Part shown: one piece after another, positions 25,304 to 34,040 of the stretch
How positions within the stretch are numbered: the first letter of the stretch is position 1
Layout of the letters: every line of letters starts with the position of its first letter
The notes under the pieces: generated by a model
Told to the model about the DNA's origin: nothing
What the model saw: only the letters and a program-made list of their open reading frames with translations
Database searches by the model: none
NCBI GenBank assembly: GCA_047639555.1
Contig: JBLIOE010000003.1
Coordinates: forward strand, 131,081-195,080
DNA: 64,000 nucleotides
Reading direction: 5' to 3'
Source of the DNA: JAJRXC01 sp047639555
GTDB lineage: Bacteria > Actinomycetota > Acidimicrobiia > Acidimicrobiales > Aldehydirespiratoraceae
Program-made: the position numbers and the translations under genes

Positions 25304-26623
25304 CTACGACTCGGCGCCGACCACACGGATCACCGAGTGGATATCGCTCACAATGTCGAGATCGCGCAGCGCCGCGAGCGTGGCCCGCACGGCCGACTCT
25401 TGCGACTCGTGGGTGATGAAGATCAGCCGAGCTCCGGCGCCAAGCCCATGTTGCTCCATTGATTGGATCGAGACGCCGTTGTTTCCAAACTCGGTGGCCA
25501 CCCGGGCCAACACTCCAGGCTCGTCGACCACCGCGATACGGAGGTAGTAGGCGGAGGAGAGTTGATCGACCGGCAGAAATTTGGCCGTTGAGAGGGTGCC
25601 GATTCGAGCGCTGGTTCCGTGGCGGCGGTTGACCGCCGCATCGATGATGTCGCCCAGTACCGCACTCGCGGTAGGGGCGCCGCCGGCGCCACGCCCATAA
25701 AGCATGAGGTCTCCGACGGCTTCGCCCTCGATGAAGACCGCGTTGAAACTGTCTCGCACCGATGCCAAGGGGTGATCCTTGGGCACCAGCGCCGGATAGA
25801 CCTGCACGGCAATCTCGGGCTCCGCCCCGGCGGGCGCCGCGTTCTCGACAACGGCGATTGCCTTGACGGCGTAGCCGAGACGAGAGGCAACCTCGATGTC
25901 GTCGGCGGTGATCTTCGAGATTCCTTCGTGGTGCACATCGTCGGAGGTGACGACCACGCCATAGACAATCGAGGCGATGATTGCCGCCTTCGCTCCGGCA
26001 TCGAACCCTTCGACATCGGCGGTGGGGTCTTCTTCGGCATAACCGAGGGCTTGGGCCTCGGCGAGCGCGTCTTCGTAGGACGCACCGGCCTCGGTCATCC
26101 GCGTAAGGATGTAGTTGGTCGTGCCGTTGATGATTCCCATCACCCGCAACACCGGCTCGCCGATGAGCGACTCGCGCAACGGCCGCATGATCGGAATCCC
26201 GCCGGCAACGGCGGCTTCGAAGAGGAGATCGACACCGGCCGCATCGGCCGCGGCGTAGAGCTCGGCGCCATGGCTGGCGAGGAGGGCCTTATTGCCGGTG
26301 ACTACCGGTTTGCGGAGTTCGAGGGCCCGAGCGACGAAGCCGAGCGGGATATCGATTCCTCCGATGAGCTCAACAATGATGTCGATGTCGGGATCTTCGA
26401 CCACACCCATGGCGTCGGTCGTGAAACAGTCGGCATCGATTCCGACATCGCGAGCCTTACTGAGGTCTCGCACCGCCACTCGACCGATCTCCAGCCGCAC
26501 GCCGGTGCGGGCAATGATTGTGTCGCGCTGCCGGTCGAGCAGGTTGGCGAGAGCACCACCAACCGTGCCGCATCCGAGCAGGCCGAGTGTCACGGTGTTT
26601 AGGGAATCAGGCACGGTCTCCAC
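25304..26623 (-). CDS. hom: Homoserine dehydrogenase
   Basis: 439 residues. NAD(P)-binding motif LGLLGCGTVGGAL (about 12-24), the GGIDIPLGFVARALEL and KPVVTGNKALLA segments, catalytic region INGTTNYILTRMTEAGASYEDALAEAQ, and FDAGAKAAIIASI. The last ~75 residues form an ACT domain (LRIAVVDEPGVLARVA), the usual threonine feedback site. It reduces aspartate semialdehyde to homoserine. GTG 26623 is the first start that keeps the family N-terminus; GTG codons a few residues in are alternatives. Confidence 0.95.
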   Translation of the reverse strand: METVPDSLNTVTLGLLGCGTVGGALANLLDRQRDTIIARTGVRLEIGRVAVRDLSKARDVGIDADCFTTDAMGVVEDPDIDIIVELIGGIDIPLGFVARALELRKPVVTGNKALLASHGAELYAAADAAGVDLLFEAAVAGGIPIMRPLRESLIGEPVLRVMGIINGTTNYILTRMTEAGASYEDALAEAQALGYAEEDPTADVEGFDAGAKAAIIASIVYGVVVTSDDVHHEGISKITADDIEVASRLGYAVKAIAVVENAAPAGAEPEIAVQVYPALVPKDHPLASVRDSFNAVFIEGEAVGDLMLYGRGAGGAPTASAVLGDIIDAAVNRRHGTSARIGTLSTAKFLPVDQLSSAYYLRIAVVDEPGVLARVATEFGNNGVSIQSMEQHGLGAGARLIFITHESQESAVRATLAALRDLDIVSDIHSVIRVVGAES

Positions 26624-26708
26624 GGGCGCCGATCGTATCCGCCGGGGAAAGCGACCGCAGAGAGTTGTCCAGTTGCTTCTTAATGCTTTTCATGTAATTC
26701 TGACCCAC

Positions 26709-26933
26709 ATGACAAGCCCGCTCCCCCACCCGTCACTGATCGGCGACATCGACGCGGCAATCGCTCGCCTCCTGGCCGGCGACGACGAAGCGGCAGAACA
26801 CCAACCCACGATCGCCATCGCGAGCACGGCAATACCGGGGCTCAACCCGGCCGCACCCTGCCAAGCTGTGAGCGTCGAGTCCGCCCTCGAGCGGCGCGGT
26901 TGGCGGCGTTGGGTACCAACAGCGCGCGGGTGA
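26709..26933 (+). CDS. Possible small protein, 74 residues
   Basis: A weakly supported small frame beginning MTSPLPHPSLIGDIDAAIARLL. It follows an AT-rich stretch with TTGCTT (near 26670) and a TAAT-containing segment that could be a promoter. No family recognised. Its 3' half overlaps the minus-strand nucleotidyltransferase remnant, so it may be a chance frame or a newcomer that arose as that gene decayed. It is divergent from hom. No ribosome site of good quality is visible. Confidence 0.25.
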   Translation: MTSPLPHPSLIGDIDAAIARLLAGDDEAAEHQPTIAIASTAIPGLNPAAPCQAVSVESALERRGWRRWVPTARG

Positions 26934-27740
26934 AGGCCAGTCGGTCTCGCCAGTTCAACACCTGCACCGATGCGAGCGCCTGGCGTCGAAAGCGGCCCGA
27001 CCGCTCGGCGTAGGCATCGAACCGGTTCTCATCCACCTCACTGACGACATAGTCATCAGCCCACATCTCAATCTGGGTGCGCGCGTGTCCAAGCGCAGCA
27101 GTGCGCCGAAGCCCAAGCGCAACCGGCGCCGCCCACTGCCAACGCTCGGCCGCGGCGATCATCTCGTCGACTTCGATCGAGTCGCGCTAGGAAAGCAGCC
27201 CAAGGTCGCGAACATTACCGAGCCGGGCGTCAACATCGCCGAGCGCCACATGGATCGCACGGTGCAGCAGGTGAAGGTCGGCCGAGAGTGTCCGCACCGA
27301 GCGGCCCGCAAGAAGAATCTCGGCGGGATCGCGAAACAGGTCGCCGAGGTTGATGAGGAGGCCGTACGGGCCCGCGCCAGCGTGCGATGCAGGTCGAGTT
27401 CGGTGGGCCCCGTCCACCGCATCGTGACCGACTTCGCGAACCGTCGGTCGTAGGTTGCTGACAATGGCGGCATTGTTCGGAAGGCACCGGCTTGCCCGAG
27501 TGCTTCGAGGGCGGGGTCGACCTCTTGAGAGCCGACCAGGATGTCGTTGTCGCCGAAGCAACGCTCGGATGGATCCGGATGCACCATGCGGGCGAGGGCG
27601 GTGCCCTTCAAGACTCAGGCATCGATCCCGGCCCGATCAAGCACATCGAGCGCGTCAAGCAGCTTGTGTCTCGGAGCTGCGAAGAGGCGTTCAGAGGACG
27701 AAGTGGGCAAGTCGGTGGGAGCCGACGTGCCGGGCAACCC
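26842..27740 (-). pseudogene. Decayed nucleotidyltransferase (PF14907-like)
   Basis: Pieces in two frames align end to end as one protein of the uncharacterised nucleotidyltransferase family. The first is LDVLDRAGIDA, then VLKGTALARMVHPDPSERCFGDNDILV, interrupted by TGA at 27615-27617 where the family usually has an aromatic or aliphatic residue. A one-base frame slip near 27375 leads to GPYGLLINLGDLFRDPAEILL and LHLLHRAIHVALGDVDARL. A TAG at 27187-27189 then interrupts the same frame before DSIEVDEMIAAAERWQW and the C-terminus. Two nonsense codons plus a frameshift mean it is not functional. It follows the PqqD-like gene directly; the pair resembles accessory genes found together with HprK-like kinases. 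Confidence 0.8.
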
Positions 27741-27757
27741 ATACCCGGCCAGGACAT

Positions 27758-28015
27758 TCAGCCACGCTTCGACCACCAGGGCTCCACCTGCATCACAGCC
27801 CCCTCGACGAGGTCATCGATGACCGGTGTGAGGTCGGCGGCGATCTGGTTCGGGTCGGCACCGAGCGCGACGGCGAGCGAGGCGCAGAGTTCGGAAAAGT
27901 GAGTGGGCTGTTCGAGTTCGGCCCAAAGGGCAAGGCCGGTTCCCGCCACCTTGACTACTTCGTCGGCGCCGGGAGGTCTGATCAGCACACCGACCAATGT
28001 CGCCCGCCAGAGCAC
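27758..28015 (-). CDS. PqqD-like small protein (RiPP recognition-element fold)
   Basis: 85 residues with the PqqD winged-helix pattern: VLWRATLVGVLIRPPGADEVVKVAGTG, then ALWAELEQP and DLTPVIDDLVEGAV. PqqD-type proteins bind leader peptides in peptide modification, but related proteins also occur with PF14907 nucleotidyltransferases and HprK-like kinases of unknown purpose. GTG 28015 is 11 bases after the lysA stop. The frame is intact although its partner downstream is decayed, so it may be an orphan or a recent relic. No precursor peptide or modifying enzyme was recognised next to it. Confidence 0.6.
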   Translation of the reverse strand: MLWRATLVGVLIRPPGADEVVKVAGTGLALWAELEQPTHFSELCASLAVALGADPNQIAADLTPVIDDLVEGAVMQVEPWWSKRG

Positions 28016-28026
28016 CTCGCCACGAG

Positions 28027-29286
28027 TCAGACGTCGAGACGGGTGAGGTCTTCGAACGTTTCGCGGCGCACAACGAGTCGAGCATCGCCGTTAGCGGCAA
28101 AAACGACAGGCGGCCGCGTGACCTTGTTGTAGTTGGACCCCATCGAGTGACCGTAGGCGCCGGTCACGCCCATCCCCAGGATGTCGCCGACCTGCAGGTC
28201 AGGCGGCACGGCCGCATCACGGATGAGCACGTCGCCCGACTCGCAGTGTTTGCCGACGATGGTGGCCGTGTCGGTGCGGTCGGCCTCCACCGCCCGGGGA
28301 AGGAACGCCTCGTAGCCCGAGCCGTAAAGCACGGGCCTCGGGTTGTCGCTCATCCCGCCGTCGACCGAGACGTAGGTGCGAATGTCGGGCAGCTGTTTGA
28401 TCGTGCCGACCTCGTACAGCGTGACCGCGGCGGCGGCCGCAATCGATCGGCCCGGTTCGGCCGACACGTTGGCGGTCACCCCGGCATCGCGACAGGCATC
28501 GAGAACGGCGGTGCCCCATTCGGTGATCGTTGGTGCTCGTTCGTCGGCCACATAGGGGACACCGAGTCCGCCGCCGACCGACATCTCGGCGAGGTCGTAC
28601 GGCGCCGCGACACCGGCGATGACCTGCGCCGCCTTCGCGAAGGACGAAACGACGAAAACTTGACTCCCAATATGGGCGTGAACCCCGACCAGCTCGACGT
28701 TGTCGGAGGCTTGGGCTCGTTCGATAGCGGTGGACGCCGCACCGCTGGACACAGTGAACCCGAACTTCGAATCGTCCTGTCCGGTGGCGATGTAGTCGTG
28801 AGTCTCTGCCTTGATCCCGGGGGTCAAACGGAGCAGCACCTTCGGCGGACGGTCGGCGCCGATCGCGTCGAGCCGATCGAGCTCGTCGAACGAGTCGACC
28901 ACGATTCGGCCGATGCCGGCATCAATCGCCATCTGGAGTTCGGCCGTCGACTTGTTGTTGCCATGGAGCACGAGCTTGTCCGCAGGCACGCCCGCATGGA
29001 GCGCAACGTGGAGTTCGCCACCAGTGGCGACGTCGAGGTGCATACCCTCTTCATGGGCAAGCCGAGCCATGGCGCCACATAAGAACGCCTTGGTTGCGTA
29101 GGCGACACCGTCGCCGAACACCGAGACAGCCTCACGGCATCGGTCTCGCAAGTGCTGTTCGTCGTAGACGAAGACGGGAGTGCCGAATTCGGCCGCGAGC
29201 TCAAGCAGGTCGCAGCCACCAATCTGGAGTCGCCCGTCGACAACCTCGGCGGAGTCGGGCAGTAGGCGAAACGGGAAGGGCTGCAT
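28027..29286 (-). CDS. lysA: Diaminopimelate decarboxylase
   Basis: 419 residues of the alanine-racemase-fold decarboxylase. TPVFVYDEQHLRDR and VAYATKAFLCGAMARL carry the PLP lysine (about residue 60). HGNNKSTAEL, VGVHAHIGSQ, SVGGGLGVPY and SAEPGRSIAA are the phosphate- and substrate-binding segments, and CESGDVL with GAYGHSMGSNYN completes the active site across the dimer. It makes lysine from meso-diaminopimelate. ATG 29286 lies two bases after the argS stop; a longer upstream frame is a shadow of argS. Confidence 0.95.
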   Translation of the reverse strand: MQPFPFRLLPDSAEVVDGRLQIGGCDLLELAAEFGTPVFVYDEQHLRDRCREAVSVFGDGVAYATKAFLCGAMARLAHEEGMHLDVATGGELHVALHAGVPADKLVLHGNNKSTAELQMAIDAGIGRIVVDSFDELDRLDAIGADRPPKVLLRLTPGIKAETHDYIATGQDDSKFGFTVSSGAASTAIERAQASDNVELVGVHAHIGSQVFVVSSFAKAAQVIAGVAAPYDLAEMSVGGGLGVPYVADERAPTITEWGTAVLDACRDAGVTANVSAEPGRSIAAAAAVTLYEVGTIKQLPDIRTYVSVDGGMSDNPRPVLYGSGYEAFLPRAVEADRTDTATIVGKHCESGDVLIRDAAVPPDLQVGDILGMGVTGAYGHSMGSNYNKVTRPPVVFAANGDARLVVRRETFEDLTRLDV

Positions 29287-29288
29287 GG

Positions 29289-30896
29289 CTACATCGACTC
29301 CGGCGCGCTCAAACCCAGCAACCGCAGCGCGATCTGCAGACCAACCTTCGATGCCGCGACCAGCGCAAGTCGGGCCTGGGTGAGTTCGGCGCTCACGCCG
29401 TCGCCCATCACGTAGCAGTCGGCGTAGAAGCCGTGGAGCGCGGCGGCCTGCTCGCGCGACCATGCCGCGACCCGGTGTGGCGCGTCATCGGTGCACGCGA
29501 CGCGCACGATGTCGGGAAGTTCCTGGAGCGAACGCAACAGGTCGAGTTCGCGTTCATGAACCAGCAACGAGGCATTGACCTCTGGGAACGGCATGGCAAC
29601 GATGCCGGCGTCGGCCACCTTCGCCTGAATTGAACAGATGCGCGCATGGGCGTACTGGACATAGAAAACTGGGTTGTCCATGCCCTGCTTCGCGACCTCG
29701 TCGAGATCGAAGGTTTGACGAGAATCAACGGACTGCATCAAATACGTGAAGCGAGCCGCGTCGGGGCCGACCTCCTTGATGATGTCGTCGAGCTCGATGA
29801 AGTCACCGGTGCGGCCAGCCATAGCGACCGGCTCGCCATCGCGAACGAGATCGACCATCTGGGTGATCGCAATGTGAAGCTCGTCGGGGTTGTGCCCGAG
29901 GAGTTCCATGGCCGCCTTCATTCGCGGCACATAGCCGTGATGATCTGCGCCCCACACGTTGAAGAGCCGATCAGCCCGGGAGAACTTGTCACGGTGATAG
30001 GCGATATCGGGGGCGAGGTAGGTGAGTTCGCCATCGGTCTTGATGAGCACCCGATCCTTATCGTCGCCTTGATCGGTGGACCGCAGCCAGGTGGCACCGT
30101 CCTGCTCGTAGACCGCGTTGTGGGCGCGAAGGTCGGCGAGCGATTCGTCGATGGCGCCAGACTCGACCATCGAACGTTCACTGAACCACACGTCGTGATG
30201 GATGTTGAGCGCTTCCAGCGTGGCTCGGTGGCTGTCGAGCGCGCGGGCGTAGCCCCACTCGAGAGGATCAGCATCGTCGGGCATCTCGTCGGCCCAGGCA
30301 ATGAGGTAGTCGCCGTGGTAGCCATCTTCGGCCGGTTCTTCGCCCCGCTTCCGCGCCGCGAGCGATTCGGCGAACTTCGTCATCTGCACGCCGCGGTCGT
30401 TGATATAGGTCTCCCGCGTGACCTTGAACCCGCTCTGCTCATGAAGACGGGCGATCGAGTCGCCGTAACACGCGCCGCGACCGTGGCCGGCATGGAGGGG
30501 CTTGTTCGGGTTGGCCGACACAAACTCAACATTGATGTGGAGACCATTGCCGATCTCGGGGCGGGCATAACCGTCGACGCCGAGGTGCAACACCTCACCC
30601 ATTATTTCGTGGAGCCACGAATCACCGAGGCGGAAATTGACGAAGCCGGGACCAGCGATCTCGACCGCGGTGACGTGGGCGGGAGGTGATGCCTGCAACG
30701 CGTCGACCAGCTGCTGCCCGAGCTCACGAGGATTACGTCCGGCAACCTTCGCCGATGCCAGCGCCACGTTCGATGACCAGTCGCCGTGCTCAGCACTCGC
30801 CGGTCGTTCGAGCGAGATCTCAGTGGGAAGAGGGTCGACCCCGGCCGCGGCCAGCGCCTCCTGCAGCGCAGCGCGGAGCTGGTCTCGGACGTCCAT
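29289..30896 (-). CDS. argS: Arginyl-tRNA synthetase
   Basis: 535 residues, class I synthetase. An N-terminal additional domain (MDVRDQLRAALQEAL, GPGFVNFRL) precedes the HIGH-equivalent HAGHGRGACYGD (about 122-133). The fold continues with YINDRGVQMTKFAESLAAR and LFNVWGADHHGYVPRM. The KMSKS position reads MAGRTGDFIELDD, a degenerate loop as in many ArgRS. The DALR anticodon domain ends the protein (VQYAHARICSIQAK onward). It charges tRNA-Arg; a tRNA-Arg gene lies 0.9 kb away. The longer open frame to 31700 is antisense to the divergent lipoprotein. Confidence 0.96.
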   Translation of the reverse strand: MDVRDQLRAALQEALAAAGVDPLPTEISLERPASAEHGDWSSNVALASAKVAGRNPRELGQQLVDALQASPPAHVTAVEIAGPGFVNFRLGDSWLHEIMGEVLHLGVDGYARPEIGNGLHINVEFVSANPNKPLHAGHGRGACYGDSIARLHEQSGFKVTRETYINDRGVQMTKFAESLAARKRGEEPAEDGYHGDYLIAWADEMPDDADPLEWGYARALDSHRATLEALNIHHDVWFSERSMVESGAIDESLADLRAHNAVYEQDGATWLRSTDQGDDKDRVLIKTDGELTYLAPDIAYHRDKFSRADRLFNVWGADHHGYVPRMKAAMELLGHNPDELHIAITQMVDLVRDGEPVAMAGRTGDFIELDDIIKEVGPDAARFTYLMQSVDSRQTFDLDEVAKQGMDNPVFYVQYAHARICSIQAKVADAGIVAMPFPEVNASLLVHERELDLLRSLQELPDIVRVACTDDAPHRVAAWSREQAAALHGFYADCYVMGDGVSAELTQARLALVAASKVGLQIALRLLGLSAPESM

Positions 30897-30959
30897 CAGC
30901 GAATCGTACCGCTTTGCCTGAGTCCTCAGAGTGAGGTTTCTTCGGCCGATCAGAGGATT

Positions 30960-31778
30960 ATGCGTTCCCGCGGACTGATTCTCCCGTTTGTACTTCTTGC
31001 CAGCTTCGCGCTGGTTGTGAGCTCGTGTAGCAGCGTGCTTCCCGACAAACCGACCGTGGGCCGCTCGGTAGGTGACGAGGGCCCGGTTTGGGATGTCGAA
31101 GAGGCGATCCTGCGCACCGAAACCATCGAAGCGAGCTTGGACAACGGACTCACCCGTGGCCAGGCCGTCTGCATGATCGACGCGATGATGACATACAACG
31201 GCTACACCCTCGCTGAACTCGATGGCATCGACTTCACGACCGAAACCGGCAATGCCGTCCTCGGCGACAAGGCCGTTCATCTCGCCGATGCTTTGGTCAC
31301 GTGCGGCCCACCGCCACGCGAACGGCTTGCAGTCCAGATCCCGGGCACATTCTCGGCTCCGCTGAGCCACGCCACTGAGTCCGAATGTGTGATCAACAGC
31401 TATGTCGAAGCTTGGCGAACCGAATACGTCGACGCTTTCGGCGTGAGCAAGTCGGCCGACGCTGATCCAGTTATCCCGAACGTGGACGACAAGATCGCCT
31501 CGATCATCACGGGCTGTGAGGCCGGGCCAGCATTGATCCTCGGCGCCTCTCACGAGGGACACTTTGAGACCCGTGCCCTCGCGACACTGGAGTGGGAGTG
31601 TCTGGCCGCCGAGTTGACCGCTGACCAGTTCTTGCCCGCCTTCCCGTTTCCTGAAGAGCCCGGCGACGCGCTCGCCCGGATGGGCCGCGACGTGGCTCAC
31701 GATGCCGACTTCTGCCGTGAGTGGATCGGCGCCGCGAACGACGAAGAACGTGCGGAAGTCGAGTCTCGCTACCGCTAG
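30960..31778 (+). CDS. Lipoprotein of unknown function
   Basis: 272 residues. The signal peptide MRSRGLILPFVLLASFALVV ends with SSC (Cys about 23), giving a lipid-anchored outer-face protein. The mature region has several Cys (CMIDAMM, TCGPPP, ECVINSY, GCEAG, ECLAAEL, FCREW) spaced as in two repeats of a small helical domain, suggesting disulfide bridges. No family recognised. AGAGGA lies about four bases before ATG 30960. It is divergent from argS (63-base gap), and the tRNA-Arg follows on the same strand. Confidence 0.7.
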   Translation: MRSRGLILPFVLLASFALVVSSCSSVLPDKPTVGRSVGDEGPVWDVEEAILRTETIEASLDNGLTRGQAVCMIDAMMTYNGYTLAELDGIDFTTETGNAVLGDKAVHLADALVTCGPPPRERLAVQIPGTFSAPLSHATESECVINSYVEAWRTEYVDAFGVSKSADADPVIPNVDDKIASIITGCEAGPALILGASHEGHFETRALATLEWECLAAELTADQFLPAFPFPEEPGDALARMGRDVAHDADFCREWIGAANDEERAEVESRYR

Positions 31779-31804
31779 TCTGAGGCCTCGCCCGTAGGGG
31801 TGTT

Positions 31805-31876
31805 GCCCTCGTAGCTCAGTGGATAGAGCATCGCCCTCCGGAGGCGTGAGCGCAGGTTCGAATCCTGCCGAGGGCG
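31805..31876 (+). tRNA. tRNA-Arg (anticodon CCG)
   Basis: A full cloverleaf can be drawn. Acceptor GCCCTCG pairs with CGAGGGC (31869-31875). The D-arm is GCTC/GAGC. The anticodon stem TCGCC/GGCGT has one mismatch at its base and a loop CTCCGGA, with anticodon CCG at 31838-31840. The T-arm is GCAGG-TTCGAAT-CCTGC. The discriminator is G 31876; no encoded CCA. It reads CGG arginine codons. Confidence 0.96.
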
Positions 31877-31888
31877 CTTTTGCGGCGG

Positions 31889-32251
31889 TTAGCGCCCGGT
31901 CACTGTGCGGAAGGCGTCGACAAAGGGGCCGGGCTTCGCCGTCTTCACGACATCGAAATCGATCGAGGTGCTGTGGCCGAAGACAAGAAATCGACGGTCG
32001 GTGATTCCAAGCACGGCCTTGCCGGCGGGAATATCGAGGACAAGGCCCTCCTGCGGGCTCTGATTCTCATCGACGCGCTTTTGGGCCATCGCGTTGCCGG
32101 CCACCATGCCGACGGCGCCACCGATCGCGCCAAATGTCACCGGACTGCGAGTCGCGCCGGCCGGTTGAACGAACGCACCGGCATGCACGATTTCGCCCGC
32201 CTCAAGGTCGCCCGAGCATGACTTGGTGATCTTCTTCGCGAAGTCAATCAT
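31889..32251 (-). CDS. Small conserved actinobacterial-type protein, 120 residues
   Basis: Family not named here. The protein starts MIDFAKKITKSCSGDLEAGEIVHAG, has a glycine-rich hydrophobic stretch (FGAIGGAVGMVAG, about 42-55) that could be a short membrane or turn segment, and then strands such as AVLGITDRRFLVFGH, reminiscent of PH-like (bPH) small proteins that sense or bind membranes. Divergent from the metal-dependent hydrolase with 12 bases between starts. The longer frame to 32806 is a shadow. Function unknown. Confidence 0.6.
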   Translation of the reverse strand: MIDFAKKITKSCSGDLEAGEIVHAGAFVQPAGATRSPVTFGAIGGAVGMVAGNAMAQKRVDENQSPQEGLVLDIPAGKAVLGITDRRFLVFGHSTSIDFDVVKTAKPGPFVDAFRTVTGR

Positions 32252-32263
32252 GGCGACGATTCT

Positions 32264-33196
32264 ATGGGTCGAACGACCTACAGTCCGGCCACTGCTGGCC
32301 GATGGAGAGTCATGCACCGCCGGATTCGTCTCGACTGGGACAACAACACACGCGCCGCTTGGCAACCACTGAAGCCCGAATTCTCCGCGGCGGTGAACGC
32401 GCTCAGCCTTGGAATGCCGTCGGGCGAGCCCTATGTCATGCAGGCCGTACGCCGAGCCGCCACGAAGATCGAAGACCCGGCCCTGACCGAGGCTGTGCGT
32501 GTCTATCTCGCCCAGGAGGGCGAACACACGAAGCAACATCGACGGTTCAACGAAGTCCTCACCGCTCAGCATCCCGCCCTTTGTCGCGTGGAGCGTTGGC
32601 TCGAAACGTCGTACGGTTTCCTCCAGAAGCGGGCCGGCGACCGCTTCGGGATCGCGTATGCCGCAGGCTTCGAGGCCACCGCGTTTGCCGCGGCACGATG
32701 GATGGACGCCAACCGACACGAACTCTTCCGGGGCGCCGACCCCGCACCGGCGAGCCTCGTGCTCTGGCATCTCGCCGAAGAGGTGGAACACAAGACCGTC
32801 GCCCACGATGTGTGGGCCGCCACCGATGGCAGCCGCCTGCGCTACGTCGCTGCGATGGCGACGTGTTTCGCCATGCTCGTCTGGTTCATATTTCTGGGCA
32901 CGGTCGTTCAGCTCGCCGCGTGGCGCCGACTATTCAGCCCAGTTGCATGGTTCCGTCTCTGGAAGTGGGGCATCGGCTTCGCCTTTGAGGTGATGCCCAC
33001 GATGGCCGTCACCGCCACGTCCGGTCATCATCCGTCGCAGCAGGCAGACCCGGCATGGATGACCGAATGGCTCACGACCTTTGACAGCGAGACCCGCTCG
33101 ATCGCCGCATGGGATGCGCCGATCGATGAATACCTCAAGGCGCCGGCAGCCAGTCCGCCGCTTGCTGCTGCAGGTGCGTCAGCTTCGCGGGATTGA
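32264..33196 (+). CDS. Predicted metal-dependent hydrolase (PF10118 family)
   Basis: 310 residues. A ferritin-like helical bundle is suggested by EGEHTKQHRRFNEVL (about 86-100) and HLAEEVEHKTVAHDVW (about 169-184), two E-x-x-H pairs that would form a di-metal site, as annotated for PF10118. A hydrophobic helix follows (ATCFAMLVWFIFLGTVV). Reaction unknown; homologues are often near fatty-acid or redox genes. ATG 32264 could be replaced by ATG 32312. Its 3' end overlaps the convergent sigma factor gene by 62 bases, longer than other overlaps here. Confidence 0.75.
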   Translation: MGRTTYSPATAGRWRVMHRRIRLDWDNNTRAAWQPLKPEFSAAVNALSLGMPSGEPYVMQAVRRAATKIEDPALTEAVRVYLAQEGEHTKQHRRFNEVLTAQHPALCRVERWLETSYGFLQKRAGDRFGIAYAAGFEATAFAAARWMDANRHELFRGADPAPASLVLWHLAEEVEHKTVAHDVWAATDGSRLRYVAAMATCFAMLVWFIFLGTVVQLAAWRRLFSPVAWFRLWKWGIGFAFEVMPTMAVTATSGHHPSQQADPAWMTEWLTTFDSETRSIAAWDAPIDEYLKAPAASPPLAAAGASASRD

Positions 33197-34040
33197 GCAT
33201 CACCCGAATGCCCTCGATACCGTTGGGACCGAGGTCGAACGCGATCACGAAGTAGAGCGCTCCGTCGACGAAGCTGGCGACTCCGGCACCACCGTTGACC
33301 CGCACCGGATGAATGACGACATCGTCGGAAACCATTTCGCCCCGACGAGCGATACCCGTCGCGAAGAGGGCCACGCGGTGGCGGCCGACAACGGGCCGAC
33401 GAGCCGCATGTCGATCGGCGCCACCGTCGCTCCACACCACAACATCTTCGGCGAGCACCTCGTGAAGCGCATCGAGGTCGCCCATCAGTGCGGCCGCAAG
33501 AAAGGTGTCGATGAGTTGCCGCTCGTTGGCCGCCGATGTCTCGTATCGGATCGGCCGGTCGGGACCGATCCGATCCTTCGCCCGATGCACGATCTGGCGA
33601 CACGCAACCTCGCTGCGGTCAATGACCTTGGCGATCTCCGCATACTCCTCGGAGAACACCTCGCGGAGAAGGAAGGCGGCCCGTTCGACCGGATTCAATC
33701 GTTCGAGCAAACTCAAGAACGCGAGCGAAAGGCTGTCGGCGAGCTCGGCGTGGATCGCGGGATCATCGGCAGAGTCGTCGACGATCGGTTCGGGCAGCCA
33801 CGGGCCGACGTAGGTCTCGCGTCGCTTCTGCGCCGATCGCAATCTGTCGATAGCGATGCGGCTGACCACCGTTGTCAGCCAAGCCGTTGGATTCGTGATC
33901 GACGAACGGTCGGCGGCCGACCACCGAAGCCACGCCTCCTGTACCGCATCTTCGGCCTCGGTCACGCTCGACAACATGCGGTAGGCGACGGCAAACATCC
34001 GTGGCCGGTTGGCTTCGAAGGTGTCCGCCAACTCGGTCAT
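33135..34040 (-). CDS. ECF41-type RNA polymerase sigma factor
   Basis: 301 residues: sigma2 (FAVAYRMLSSVTEAEDAVQEAWLRW), a linker with YVGPWLPEP characteristic of the ECF41/SigJ group, sigma4 (LNPVERAAFLLREVFSEEYAEIAKVI), and a fused SnoaL-like C-terminal domain of about 110 residues. In the tail SDGGADRH stands where ECF41 proteins have DGGGK, and NPAKL matches the terminal NPDKL motif. In this group the tail both activates and restrains the sigma factor, replacing an anti-sigma factor. ATG overlaps the stop of the upstream oxidoreductase (ATGA), so enzyme and sigma are co-translated from the ECF41-type promoter at 35311-35337. Confidence 0.92.
   Translation of the reverse strand: MTELADTFEANRPRMFAVAYRMLSSVTEAEDAVQEAWLRWSAADRSSITNPTAWLTTVVSRIAIDRLRSAQKRRETYVGPWLPEPIVDDSADDPAIHAELADSLSLAFLSLLERLNPVERAAFLLREVFSEEYAEIAKVIDRSEVACRQIVHRAKDRIGPDRPIRYETSAANERQLIDTFLAAALMGDLDALHEVLAEDVVVWSDGGADRHAARRPVVGRHRVALFATGIARRGEMVSDDVVIHPVRVNGGAGVASFVDGALYFVIAFDLGPNGIEGIRVMLNPAKLTHLQQQAADWLPAP

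Noticed and set aside
27609..27617. In-frame TGA in the nucleotidyltransferase remnant as a second selenocysteine site
   Set aside because: The same gene also has a frameshift near 27375 and a TAG at 27187, so decay explains the TGA; the family has no Cys expected there.
31805..31900. Integration site or prophage next to the tRNA-Arg
   Set aside because: No integrase, repeat of the tRNA 3' end or phage-like gene is visible downstream.
31889..32806. Long minus-strand frame of 305 codons
   Set aside because: Beyond 32251 it is antisense to the metal-dependent hydrolase; only the last 120 codons are a gene.
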